From the NCBI GenBank assembly GCA_910589415.1, contig OU342630.1, positions 13,611,867 through 13,675,866 of the forward strand: DNA of 64,000 nucleotides, written 5' to 3'. This stretch comes from Malachius bipustulatus. Lineage: Eukaryota; Arthropoda; Insecta; Coleoptera; Melyridae. Both the position numbers and the translations under genes were made by a program. The notes below the pieces were generated by a model. It saw only the letters and a program-made list of their open reading frames with translations. It searched no databases and was not told the origin of the DNA. Shown one piece after another: positions 23,245-34,700 of this stretch (positions within the stretch are counted from its first letter, which is position 1; each line of letters starts with the position of its first letter).

Positions 23245-24240
23245 TGGGCTTTCTATCCTTTCTTTTATATTTCCGTATCTTTAAAATTATAATGTAATGT
23301 ACCTACCATAGACTATACTGGAGCCTGAGCCTGAGGTGGGGGAGAGAATGAGTTTTGAATAAAAACGTGAATTTTATAAATTGAAGAAGTCATGGAAGAA
23401 GTAAATAATTTTATAAATAGAGAAGTCAGGGTTACTTCTCTACCCTCTCTCTACTTAATGAATTAGGTACCTACATACTTTGAGGACTAGGAAATACCAG
23501 AAAAAATAAATTACCTACATATTTATTCCATTATTTTCGAGTTCGTAATACTGTATTTATTTATTTTCGTAGTCCTGTATTAATTTTGTTAAAGAAATAA
23601 TTACCTAACACTAGTTATTAATATAATATACTTCCTACTACCTAATATTTTATTCCAGTAAGCACAGGTAAGTAAGTAGGTACCTATTTGAGTAATTTAA
23701 TTGGTCACACTTTTTGATGATTTATTTTCAAAGAATTCGTTTTGTAATTTGTATAAGTTATAAACATATAAATTGTTAATTATTTATTATGCGGTCACAT
23801 GATGGATAGGTACTTAGATGGGAAAAAAACAATAAGACAAATTACCATCTGAGTATCCACATTTTTGCTTTCGCTCTTCTTGTTCCACTTCTCTTTCATC
23901 TTCACTTTCCTATGGCATCACACACTCTGTTATTATTACTCACGCACCAATTAAAAATGATCTCAAATAATGAACCCGCACCCACTGATGAGAGCAGTTT
24001 AATAGGTAAATGTATGTATACTTTGGTACTTAGTGAATAGGTGGTTGTTATTATTTAAGTAGACACATACGATGAGCAATCCAGTCAGTCGGCACCTATC
24101 TTATCAATTATTATTCTAGCACCTCTCAAAACTAGGTCTCTACATTTTTAATCGACCTCACTATTAAACAAACTAATAATCCAATATTTTCGTAATAATA
24201 AACTTTGCCGGCATTATTTCTTCGAATCGATGAACCGGTA
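23245..24240. other. non-coding, microsatellite at 23155-23180 nearby
   Basis: A TTTA run lies just upstream, inside the composite element. The rest is AT-rich. A purine-rich stretch on the minus strand at 23845-23925 could be a short exon but lacks a good acceptor. Confidence 0.3.
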
Positions 24241-24283
24241 AATTAGATTCGGAAAAAAGTGCATTTAATGCGGACGATTTCAC

Positions 24284-24480
24284 GTTCACCAATACTCACT
24301 CGCAGCGCACACCACCACGACCCACCGAGCTCGGCAATGGAATGATTGAGAATGTGGACTGGCTGATACAAGCAAGTGAAGTGACTATTGCAAGCTTGTT
24401 GTTCAACATTTACGGCGTCAAGGTAGTCATGGAAACCAAGGCTGTCTATGGTATCATCCAATGACGAACGAAAGGTCCTG
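24284..24480 (-). other. candidate exon with donor, GC-rich island
   Basis: On the minus strand an open frame reads through LDDTIDSLGFHDYLDAVNVE and later AELGGSWWCALR, and is followed by a good donor (GTGAGTATT at about 24283). The segment is near half GC in a 30% GC region, as expected of an exon or a promoter-proximal 5' exon. An ATG (24461) lies in frame. No homologue is recognised and no partner exon is visible. It may equally be a non-coding first exon. Confidence 0.3.
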
Positions 24481-24960
24481 AAGATGGTTAGGTACTTGCT
24501 GCAATACCAAGTTTAGACCTGATTTTGATTATCGCTATGATGGTACTAGGTACTGGCACCTGCCTGCTACCTACTACTAGGAGGTACCTACAACACTAAC
24601 TGGTAGTTGCTTGACCTTTGTTGCAATGCGAATTATTATGTAATTTTGTTTCGTTTTGATAATTTTATGCGTTCATTATTGTTTTGATATAAATACCTAA
24701 TGTAAATAGTTTGGTGAAACCGTTTGAATATGTTCACGTAAGCTATAAAATTGCACTAATTTTTTAGCATACCCATCAATAGAAGTATTTCTGTATATCC
24801 ATCATTAAGTTTATCAGTGATAGGAATTTTAATACTGATAGCATATTATTATCTTTCAAGTGTGTTGCTGATAAAAACCCATGACTAATTATTAGGTATT
24901 CTAGTTATGAATCTGTAGAATATTATTTCATTAAATTTATCTTCAGTGCATGCTGTAATG
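24481..24960. other. non-coding, unassigned
   Basis: AT-rich with TACCTA strings. If the 24284-24480 segment is a first exon on the minus strand, this would be its promoter. Confidence 0.3.
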
Positions 24961-24965
24961 TAATA

Positions 24966-25048
24966 CCTAGCTAGAGAGATGGTGACAAAATACCTACCTT
25001 GCATTTCCCAAATGGAAGGTTCGAGTCCCCTTCTAAAAATCCATCTTG
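24966..25048 (+). repeat. tRNA-like sequence, possible SINE head
   Basis: A B-box-like GGTTCGAGTCC at 25018-25028 is preceded at tRNA-like distance by TAGCTAGAGAGATGGTG. An acceptor stem is not evident, so this is more likely a tRNA-derived SINE or a decayed tRNA than a working gene. Confidence 0.35.
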
Positions 25049-25185
25049 TCAAGTGCAGGGGTCTTGCACGTTGCGATGAGCGGCCACGCCCTTTTACCCA
25101 GATTTGCCCGATATCTAACATTTGGATGAAAATCACTGGAGGGCATCTAGGCAACCCCCCCAATTGAGAGAAAGGTAAATATATA

Positions 25186-25736
25186 CATCCGCGTCTCCTA
25201 AGTTCCATCAATTTTTTCGGGACCGAGGAGCGAAAAGGGGTGCTGGGTGGGTAAGAAGCTGAAAACAGCCATTGCAAACTAATATTAAGGTCACAACTAA
25301 GGCCTCTTTGACACTACGGTCGAATTTCTATTTTTTTCTTCACTTTCAGGGCAAGGAAAATCTTCGAGATTAACAGTAGCACGATTTTTATTTTGAATTT
25401 TGCATTTATTTTGCATTTATATTCCAAAAATCATTGCATCAATCCCTGTGGACTGGACACGATATGTGAAAGCGGATATAGCGCCGGTCCGCCTCTGTAA
25501 GCTTCGAAGCGCTTGGCATTGTCGTGAAGTGGTTACATCCGTGATTCGCGGTATTTAATCGGCGCCTCTTGTCAGGACCGCACTCTCTCCGCACTCTCAA
25601 AACCGATTTTTTAGGCCGTTTTCTTGCTTTCCCTTTCATTTGCAAAGCAAATGAATACCTTCCTGGTGTTACTATAGGTAAGTATGTTCTCCACCCCTAT
25701 ATAGGTGCCATAGTGAAACTGTAGGAGATGCGGATG
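25186..25736. mobile_element. family B MITE copy 3, uninterrupted
   Basis: CATCCGCGTCTCCTAAG begins after TA; the right end GTAGGAGATGCGGATG precedes TA. This 551-bp copy is the reference for the interrupted copy 1. Internally it has AGCCATTGCAAAC, GCTTCGAAGCGCTTGGCATT and CATTTGCAAAGCAAATG. No ORF. Confidence 0.85.
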
Positions 25737-25740
25737 TATA

Positions 25741-26882
25741 CAGGGTGCATGTCCCAGCTTATTCGAAGCAGTCTCTGTAGACCAAACGATGGACTTTTTC
25801 AAAAAACTTTTTGAAAATTCAAGTACAGAATTACAATGGCCATAATTTAAAATTATTTTGGACTATACAGAGTGTCCCATATGACAGTGGCATATCAAAG
25901 TTATGTTTTTTTTTTTTAATGGAACGCTCCTATGTTATTTCATTTTTAGATTGTCTGAGAAGAGAAAATGAGATTGGCTGTTACAGTTGGTGTTTAAATT
26001 CAGAAGTTTTTTATTTATAAACAAGTGAAAATCGTCATTTTTCAAGTTCAAGGCGCTGTACCGGGTGTCCCAACACTAGTGTCCACCCCCTAAATAGAGC
26101 TTAATTTTAAAGATAAAAAATTGAAACTTTGAGGATTTGTGTACTTGATATAGGATCACGGAATGGCATAATCAGTTTCATTAAAAAAAATTAGTTCGGG
26201 CGCCAGCGATAAAAAACTGTAAGATGGTGGTAAATTGTCGAAAAAAAATTGATTTTTTTCAATACATACGTAGAAATCGATTAATAAAATCAATATCGCT
26301 TGAAAGAAATGTGAAAAAACTAATTATAAGGCTTTAATTAAATAAAATATAATTATATAGCAATGACAGGTAGAGAAATATAATCTGAACAATATAATCA
26401 ATATAATCTGAAAACGGTAGGTGCAATAAGTTTTATGACAAAGTAAATAAGGCCCAAATAAATAGAAGGAAGGCTCTTGCTGGGCTAGCCGGCACACTGA
26501 ACCTGCACTGGACAGTGTCGTACTATGAACTCATGAAAAAGGTGATTATTAAAAAGATATTAAAGATGTTTTTTAATTAAACTAATTCAATTCAAGTTTC
26601 AATTTTTTATCTTTAAAATTAAGCTCGATTTAGGGGGTGGACACTAGTGTTGGGACACCCGGTACATACAACGAAAACGGTTCAAGGTAGAGAAAAACGG
26701 CTTACATGTCCCTATTTTAACTTTTTATGTTTTTATTGTATACTCTTTTTTTATTGTATTACTTACTCCAAAATAATTTTAAATTATGGCCATTGTGATC
26801 CTGTATTTGAATTTGCAAAAATTTCGGAAAAAATTCATCGTTTAGACAACAGAGACCGCTTCGAATAAGCTGGGACACCCTG
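25741..26882. mobile_element. palindromic TA-flanked MITE split by family C
   Basis: The ends CAGGGTG...CCCAGCTTATTCGAAGC and its mirror at 26859-26882 are flanked by TA. The arms continue inwards through ACGATG...TTTTTC and CAATGGCCATAATTTAAAA. The centre holds the family C copy at 26061-26662. It abuts family B copy 3 with only TATA between them. Confidence 0.82.
26061..26662. mobile_element. family C MITE copy 2 (inverted centre)
   Basis: CCGGGTGTCCCAACACTAGT and its mirror are flanked by TA. The sequence is nearly the same as 11734-12371 but with the unique centre inverted and about 36 bp shorter. The high similarity argues for recent activity of the family. Confidence 0.88.
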
Positions 26883-27144
26883 TATAATGACCGAGAGAAA
26901 AATCTATTCTTTTCTTTTTCTTCCAATTTATAAAAAAATATTTTCCAATACCTATAAAATTAAAAAAACTAATTTGCTCCTACCGTAACCTGCAGTACAA
27001 ATAGTACAATAATTAAAAAGACACAAATTCTGAAAAAAAAATCAGCCTAGTAAACAAAATCGGGCTCAAATGATTCGTACTGAAGTATTTTATCAAAAAA
27101 TAAAGTGTTCTCCCAAAATGCAACTTGCTAAAATACAGGGTGTT

Positions 27145-27990
27145 TCATATTTCAGATCTCACTGTATATGGGTATCTCGTAGACGCTAAGAGATATACAA
27201 ACAGGCTCTTTTGAATTAGAGAAAAGATGCTCTATATATTTTGTGGCCAGGTCTTTTACCATATCTTTCTTATTATTGGAAATAAATAAATAATTTTTTG
27301 TAGGCTGCTGACATAAACCGTAAAGTACCTACTATCCATCTGACATTTAAAAAATTTCAACGCCGACTATATTCCAGAGTTTTAATTGTCAACTTTTGTT
27401 TTTCTTATTGCCGCCAGCCGCCATATTATTTTTTTTATGTACTTAGTTCGGTATAAAAAAATCATGGAAACCAAAAATTAATAACATTATTCAGAAAAAA
27501 ATACTCTTCTTTAAAAAAAAAGACAACTTTTTATATTTGGGTAGGTACCAAATATCATAAAAGATTTTAAAAACCATAAGACAAGTAATAAGACTTCATA
27601 TTGACGTAATTCCATGAAAAAATGTATGTTTTTTTTTCGAAAAAAGAAGAATAACTAAAAAATGTTTGATGTTATTTGTTATTACGAGTAATTTTTGGTT
27701 TCCACGATTTTTGTTTACCGAACGACATAAAAAAATAATACGCCATGAGAAAAACGAAAGTTGGCTATGAAAACTTTGGAATCTTGTCGGCATTAAAAAT
27801 TTGTGAAATGTCAGATGAATAACTCTTTACGGCTTATGTGAGCCTACAAAAAATTATTTATTAATTTCCAATAATAAGAAAGATATGGCTAAAATAAGAA
27901 ATCTCGATTTTTCAGTTTTTTTCAGGATACATATTTCTTATTTCATTATTTCAAGAACAAGATATCTTGTATGTCTTGACTTGTATACAT
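27145..27990. mobile_element. family A palindromic MITE
   Basis: CAGGGTGTTTCATATTTCAG at 27137 precedes the A-family arm. The core with ACTATCCATCTGACATTT (27329-27346) is mirrored near 27805-27825 and the ATGAGAAAAACGAAAGTTGGC block is at 27744-27764. The right shoulder has TTTTTTTCAGGATAC and decays near 27990. Confidence 0.65.
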
Positions 27991-28690
27991 ACATTGCATC
28001 TAAATTGCCTAAAATCATCTAAAATGTTTTTTTTTTATTCGAGGATATACATCCTCGATTCTTATGTCCGTAAATTAATGGGACATAAGTACTACAGCTA
28101 CAGCTTTGCGACCTCAAGGAAAAGCGATTAAACAAAACATATTTTAGTACAAAAGTGCTTCCTCAAGAAGTTATGGCACCTCGAAGAAGAAAATTTGAAA
28201 TTTAAAATTGTGTATATTTCGGTAACCAAAGTAGCGATCAAGCTGAAAATTGGTATACGTCACTTTCAGAGGCAGTCAAACGATATTAGCGTCAAAGTCT
28301 TGTGTAGTATAATGAAGAGGGCGCTGTCGGCAGAATTTTTCCGTGTGTCTTTTATCATATTTTTTTATGCTCAAAAATTTTTCGTTGCTATTGGTAAACT
28401 TTATGGAGCGTACGTTATTCTTACATAAAAAAGTTATACTTATTTCATGTCGAGAAAATGTATCGTTTTCAAGAAAAACGCATCTAAGCGTTTCTAAGCA
28501 TGCATTTTCAAGAATTATGATACATATTTTATATTCAGTTACACTTTATAACAGCAATCAGTAAGGATGTTGTGTGTAAAGAATGTTGTAAGCATTCGTT
28601 AAGACACGTTCAACATGACTTACCTATTTGGCGCCCTCCATAAAATAGCGGATAAAATCGAAGCGGATATCAAATTATGATTTCGGTTAT
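27991..28690. other. non-coding, small hairpin at 28040-28060
   Basis: ATTCGAGGATATACATCCTCGAT forms a short hairpin near 28040. The remainder has overlapping short frames without coding character. Confidence 0.35.
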
Positions 28691-28694
28691 TATT

Positions 28695-29073
28695 TAGGGG
28701 TGGAGAACATACCTACATATAGTAACACCAGGTAACAACTTGACGACAATGCCAAGCGCTTCGAAGCGTACAGAGACGGACCCGCACTATATCCTCCTCA
28801 GACTACAGGGATTGATGTCACGCTTTTTGGAATGCAAATGCAAAATAAATGCAAATATCAAAATAATAATCGTGCTACTTGCTGTTAATTTCGAAGATAT
28901 TCCTTGTCCCGAAAGTGAAGAAAAAAATATAAATTCGACCGTAGTGTCAAAGAGGCCTTAGTTGTGACTTTAATATTAGTTTTCAATGGCTGTTTTTAGC
29001 TTCTTACCCACCCAGCACCCCTATTTCGCTCCTCGGTGCTGAAAAAATTTATGAAACTTAGGATACGTGGATG
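28695..29073. mobile_element. family B MITE copy 4, truncated
   Basis: It shares AGTAACACCAGG, CAATGCCAAGCGCTTCGAAGC and AGCACCCCTATTTCGCTCCTC with copies 1-3 and ends GGATACGTGGATG before TA. The left terminus and an internal section are lost. Confidence 0.75.
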
Positions 29074-29708
29074 TAAATATTTACCATGATTTCTCATACC
29101 GAGAAACGTCTATCTTTTTCATTCGTGGACTCACAATCTTTCAAAATATTTAAAAAATAAATTTTAAAATGTCAACTTTGCCACACTGTATCTTATTTGT
29201 TATCAACAATTGGTTAAAGCAAGTTGTTTCAGATCGTATATTTCCGATTCTCACTTCACCACGGACGATTTCTTAAAAAAACATCCTGTATATAAAGCTA
29301 ACTCTGTATAATATTCTACCTGTTCTACATCTCGGCGAACCGAACGGTCAATCTGAATATGTATAACACGACAAGAAGTTTGAGCTAATAAGGTTAATAT
29401 AATAAAGTTAATTAATACAGGGTGGGCCATCGAAAAGGTAATACAGGTCGATTTTGTTATCGAGGGGGACATATTTTCGTGACAAATTTAACTACCCAAG
29501 TTCACCCCCTTGACAGGGGTAGCTACCCCTTTGCTTATCATCATAGGAAACAGCTATCGAGTCATACATCATTTGAAAGCTACTTGAATTCTCTTTACAA
29601 CGATATCCAACATTTTGGGTTTTGCTTGCATACAGGGTGGCCCAACGAAAACGTAACTCTAATAACTTGGAAACTGAAGATGTACGATAAAAACGCCGAA
29701 GCAGGTTA

Positions 29709-30388
29709 GGCGGCTCTCACACTGAGGCAACAAGCAGAAGCAATAAGCAACTAGCAACTGTCAATAAGCAATACGCAATATTATTTTGGTTCTCTCTCAC
29801 ATTGAAACAACAGTATTGCCAGAAACCTCTGATCATCATGTCATCCGACGACTCCGATGACATGATATTACTGTGGCGGCATTTAAGAAAAAACGACAAA
29901 CGAAAAGGAGATTTTACTCAATTAATCAGTCATGGGGAAGCATCTACCCAAGGGAACTCAGGTCCATCCTACCCGATTTCAAAAATGTTACCGAATGATC
30001 ACTTCTCTTTTGCTGTGATCCTTTCGAGTGAAATCGTAAATTCAGGGATTTTTTTCCACTATTTCTACGAATTTTGTATTACGAACTGGATCGTCCGACA
30101 TTTTCGAACTTTTAATAATATAAAATAATAAAACGTAGTTATCTATGCGCAAACTTCGTACGTCACGACTCGCAAAACTGCAATAATTATTGCTTTTCAA
30201 CATGCATGGTGTATCGCTATATAGAAATAATATCCCCGCAACCAGCAATATTTTTGGTTCGACCGATATCGAATTGCTCTAATATGAGACCCCCAATTTA
30301 ATTCTATGCAAAATACTTGTTGGCAATATTATTGTGTGTTGCGTATTGCCAGTTTCTTATTGCTTGTTGCCTCAGTGTGAGAGCCGCC
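29709..30388. mobile_element. PIF/Harbinger-like non-autonomous element, 680 bp
   Basis: The terminal inverted repeat GGCGGCTCTCACACTGAGGC is perfectly mirrored at 30369-30388, and AATAAGCAA...GCAATACGCAAT is mirrored further in. The left flank is TTA; the right flank (AATTTAAG) does not give an exact duplication. An internal frame from ATG 29838 starts MSSDDSDDMILLWRHLRKND, like the N-termini of insect HARBI1-type nucleases, and supports the superfamily assignment. The catalytic region is missing. Confidence 0.65.
29838..30128 (+). pseudogene. HARBI1-like N-terminal fragment
   Basis: The 96-codon frame begins with an acidic MSSDDSDD and a basic RHLRKNDKRKG segment, as in many insect Harbinger-derived nucleases. 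After about 30 residues the translation loses any resemblance and ends without DDE motifs. It is interpreted as the leftover 5' end of a transposase gene after internal deletion. Similarity is judged from memory of the family, not a search. Confidence 0.4.
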
Positions 30389-30783
30389 AATTTAAGTTTT
30401 TTTTGTGATGGGGACATCTTTTGACGCGGAAAACATAGTCCAAACTTTATCCTCCTAAGCGGGGGTAGCGATCCCAAATTTTCTTAAGGCGAGTTACGTT
30501 TTCGTTGGGCCACCCTGTATGTAAGCGAAACCCAAAATGTTGGATATCGCTGTAAAGAGAATTTAAGTAGCTTTCAAATAATGATGTATCACTCGATATC
30601 TGTTCCCTATGATGATAAGGAAAGGGGTAGCTACCCCTGCCAAGTGGGTGAGCTGGGGTAGTTAAATTTGTCACGCAAATATGTCCTCCTTGAAAACAAA
30701 ATCGACCTGCTGTTTCGGCGTTTTTTGCATAGATCTTCACTTTCCAAATTATTAGGCTTGTTACCTTTTCGATGGCCCACCCC

Positions 30784-31416
30784 AGGGTGGGTCGGTTTTA
30801 TTATCAAGGGGGACATATTTTCGTGACAAATTTAACTACCCAAGTTCACCCCCTTGGCAGGGGTAGCTACCCCTTTGCTTATCATCATATAGGGAACAGC
30901 TATCGAGTGATACATCATTTGAAAGCTACTTCAATTCTCTTTACAACGATATTCAACATTTTGGGTTTCGCTTACACACAGGGTGGCCCAACAAAAACGT
31001 AGCTCGTCCTAATAACTTGGAAACTGAAGATGTGCGAAAAAAACGCCGAAACAGGTCGATTTTGTTATCGAGAGGGACATATTTTCGTGACAAATTTAAC
31101 TACCCAAGTTCACCCCCTTGGCAGGGGTAGCTACCCCTTTGCTTATCATCATAGGGAACAGCTATCGAGTGATACATCATTTGAAAGCTACTTCAATTCT
31201 CTTTACAACGGTATTCAACATTTTGGGTTTCGCTTACATACAGGGTGGCCCAACGAAAACGTAGCTCGTCCTAATAACTTGGAAACTGAAGATGTACGAA
31301 AAAAACGCCGAAACAGGTCGATTTTGTTATCGAGAGGGACATATTTTCGTGACAAATTTAACCACCCAAGTTCACTCACTTGGCAGAGGTAGCTACCCCT
31401 TTGCTATCATCATAGG
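30784..31416. repeat. family F head-to-tail copies, 262-bp period
   Basis: Direct copies of the F unit start at 30784, 30979 and 31241 (CAGGGTGGCCCAAC spaced exactly 262 bp for the last two). Each contains GAACAGCTATCGAGTGATAC and the self-complementary AGGGGTAGCTACCCCTTTGC. The third copy is cut by the Ty3/gypsy insertion and resumes at 37116-37235. Short frames in these units recur only because the copies are alike. Confidence 0.8.
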
Positions 31417-31632
31417 TATTATGTTTGAATAAAGGAAAATGTTCATGTCTTCATACTTTTATTGATCAGGATACAATAATCTAATAATACAGTAGTTATT
31501 TTTCTATTCCCTTTTTAGTATGAAGTTTAAAAGTCAACATGACATGTCAACGTCATTTTGAATACAAAGATATCTTCTGTCATTGCTGTAAACATCTAAA
31601 CTAAACTCAAACTCAATATGTTGGATATAACA
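31417..31632 (-). repeat. 3' LTR of the Ty3/gypsy element, 216 bp
   Basis: Its ends are TATTATGTTTGAAT and TTGGATATAACA on the plus strand. It aligns with the 5' LTR without visible substitutions, apart from a 9-bp ACTGAATAA duplication found only in the 5' LTR. Confidence 0.93.
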
Positions 31633-31799
31633 GTTCTCCCACACTTATTTAAAAGATTAGAAAAAAGCAAAACAAAAGTCATTAAGACTAACAACAACAA
31701 TTCCAAGAATAAAAGAACTCAGTTGCTTTTCACCAAAATATGAAAAACCAAAACACAAAATACGAAACACTTCAGAACGGGTTGATAATTGACTCAGAC

Positions 31800-34700
31800 T
31801 TAAAATCTAATATAATCATCAAAGTGATTAGGAGGTCTCCTAAGTCGGCTGGACCTTCGAGGTACAGGAATGTTTCTAGCTTCGGGCAAAGGCTGTTGAG
31901 TATCTTCCTGACCTTCCCCTTGCTCAACCTTGTATTCCTCTGTTGAATTTTCAAAACTTCCCTCCGCTGTTTTCACTGGATGGTTATCATGATTGGATTT
32001 GTCTGTATCAGTTTTTTGTTCACTCAGGGGTCTGTAGATAGGGGCAAATAAAACAGGATTCTTTTTTACTCCTGTTTTCCTTAATTGATTTATATGTCGT
32101 TTTATTGTATATCCATTGTCCAATCTAACTTGATAGTGTAATTGCCCCAATTTCTGAATTATTTCTCCCATTCTCCATACTTCCTGGTTTTGAATATAAC
32201 ATCGCACTTGAACCCGATCAGACACTTCCAGATGTCTATCTCCTTTTCCTGTTTGCTCGTTCCTCTTTGGTATTGACTGAGTTTTGTGTGGTTGAATTGG
32301 AAACAAAGCATCAAGTTGAATACGGAAAGCACGCCGTAAGTACTTTTCTGCAGGACTTTCATTGTCAGCTAAAGGGGTAGCACGATATCTGAACAGGATT
32401 TCGTTAATTTTTGTTTGCATAGGTATGCGGTCCTTGCTCATTGTCTTCAGTCTATTCTTCAATGTTTGCACATTCCTCTCAGCCAACCCATTGGTTGCTG
32501 GGTGTCCTGGAGCGATGAGTTTCTGCATTATACCATTTCTAGCACAGTACAAGTTAAATTCACGACTTACAAAAATGGTTGCATTATCTGAGACTAAAAC
32601 ATGTGGATAGCCATGGCTGGCAAAAATATCTGATAACATTTCAATAGTATGAGAAGACGTAGGTGCACTTCGGCAAATCTTGATTTCACACCACCTTGAT
32701 TTCGCATCAACAACAATTAGAAAAAAATGGTCTTGAAAGGGGCCTGCATAATCGACATGTATTCTGTCCCAATTTTCTTCTGGATCGTCCCATGGATGAA
32801 GCGGCACTTTTGTGGGATTTCTTTTAATCTCTGCACACATCTGGCATGTTCTGGATAATGTTTCTATGTCTCTGTCAATCCCTTTCCAATATACATAACG
32901 ACGAGCTAGCTGCTTCATCTTAGTGATACCTATATGGGTTCGATGAAGCTCATTTAGGACAGTTGGTTGTAGTACTTTTGGGATTACAACACGTTGACCC
33001 CTAAATAGGATGCCTGCCTCGAGGGTGAAATCGTATGAAAGTTCAGGATTGATTTCCATCTCTTGTATAATTCTGGACAATTCATAGTCGGAAATGGTTT
33101 CCTTATGAATAACTTCTGCATTTATCAAATTCGTAGAGATTTCATTGACGCTTCTCATGCACACAGAGTTGATTTCTTTGTTGATAGCCTGGTCTCCGGA
33201 CAATTTATGTTGCTTAATCGGAGCCCTCGAAAGACAATCAGCATCGACATTTTCGCTACCTTTTTTGAATATCACCTCGTAATCAAACGATGAGAGGTAA
33301 GCAGCGTACCTGAGTAAGCGTGCCGATGTCATTGGTGGCAATTTTGAATTTTGGTGGAATATTCTTGTTAAGGGTCGATTATCCGTAGCCAGCTTGAAAT
33401 GTCGTCCAAATAGATAGTTAAAGAAATGGGCGACCGCAAAAACTATAGCCAGAGCCTCGCGGTCCAGCTGAGAATAATTCAGTTCTGCTGCAGTTAAGGC
33501 CCTAGATGCGAATGCAATAGGTTGTTCAACATCGTTGACAATATGAGACAGGACTCCAGCAACGCCCACTGGGCTGGCGTCACAGGTGAGTACAATTGGA
33601 AGCGTTGGATCGTATGGTGTAACGGTACGGTCACCCGCAATTTCATTCTTAAGTTTGGTGAATGCAGCTTCACATGCATTGGACCAATTGAATCTCGCAT
33701 TTTTCTTCAAAAGCTGTCGAAGTGGATATGTGGTCGTAGAATTGCTTGGAAGAAATCGGGAATAATACGTCACCATTCCGAGAAAACGACGGACGTCTTC
33801 AATATTTGCAGGCCTCGGCATCTCTGTTATGGCTTTTATTTTATTTGGACTTTTTGATATTTTGTTATGTTCGATGATGTAGCCTAAGTACTCAATTTTT
33901 GTACTGAAAAACTTGCACTTTTTCGCATTCAGATGTATATCATACTCTTTCATTTTCTGCAAGCACATATCTAAATTTTTGTGGCATTCCTCTTGTGTTC
34001 TTCCATGCACAATTATATCATCGAAATACGATACAGTTTTTGGCAAGTCTCTTAAAATTTGATCAATTATTCTGTTGAATTCACTCGGGGCCGTTTTTAT
34101 GCCAAAAGATAGTCTGTTCATGCGATAAGTTCCACGATGTGTGGATATGGTTTGTATCTGGCTGCTCTCGTCATCCACTTTTACATGCAGGTACGCCTTA
34201 TACAGGTCTAGCGTACAGAAATATTTCGAATCTCTGAGAGTATTCAATATTTCATCAATTTTTCTAATTGGATAATTAGCACTAACAAGCCTTTCGTTAA
34301 CACCAACTTTGTAATCCACGCATAACCTCACATTCCCATCTGGCTTGGGGATTACTACTAGCGGTGAGCCCCAGTCACTTGCATTGACCTTGCTGATTAT
34401 ACCTTGAGACTCGAGGGACTCCAATTCTTTTTCTACTTTCTCGCGAAGAGCATATGGCACCTCTCGCTCTCTATGAAAAATGGGTTTCACGTTTTTTCGA
34501 AGTTGCAAGCTGACTTTAAACTTTGGGATGGTCCCTATTTTTTCTGAAAAAACACCTTGGTATTTTGAAAATATTTCTTCAACTGGTTGGATCTTATTGT
34601 TGGGCTCTTTTGTAATGATTATTGATCGTTCTTTATCAATTTCTTGAAGATTGATTTTTAAGTGCCGAATCCATACCCTTCCTAGTAGTGCGTCATATTT

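Larger units (their letters stand above)
29418..30784. mobile_element. family F palindrome split by a Harbinger-like insertion
   Basis: The left arm 29418-29706 (GGGTGGGCCATCGAAAAGG first) is mirrored by 30393-30784. Both hold the AGGGGTAGCTACCCCTTTGC hairpin and TACAGGGTGGCCCAACGAAA. The insertion at 29709-30388 lies at the centre. Confidence 0.75.

Noticed and set aside
23845..23925. Minus-strand SEDEREVEQEERKQK exon
   Set aside because: A purine-rich low-complexity stretch with a poor acceptor context; too short to support.
29422..31392. Similar 76-120 codon frames on both strands
   Set aside because: They are the translation of family F repeat units present in both orientations, not a gene family.
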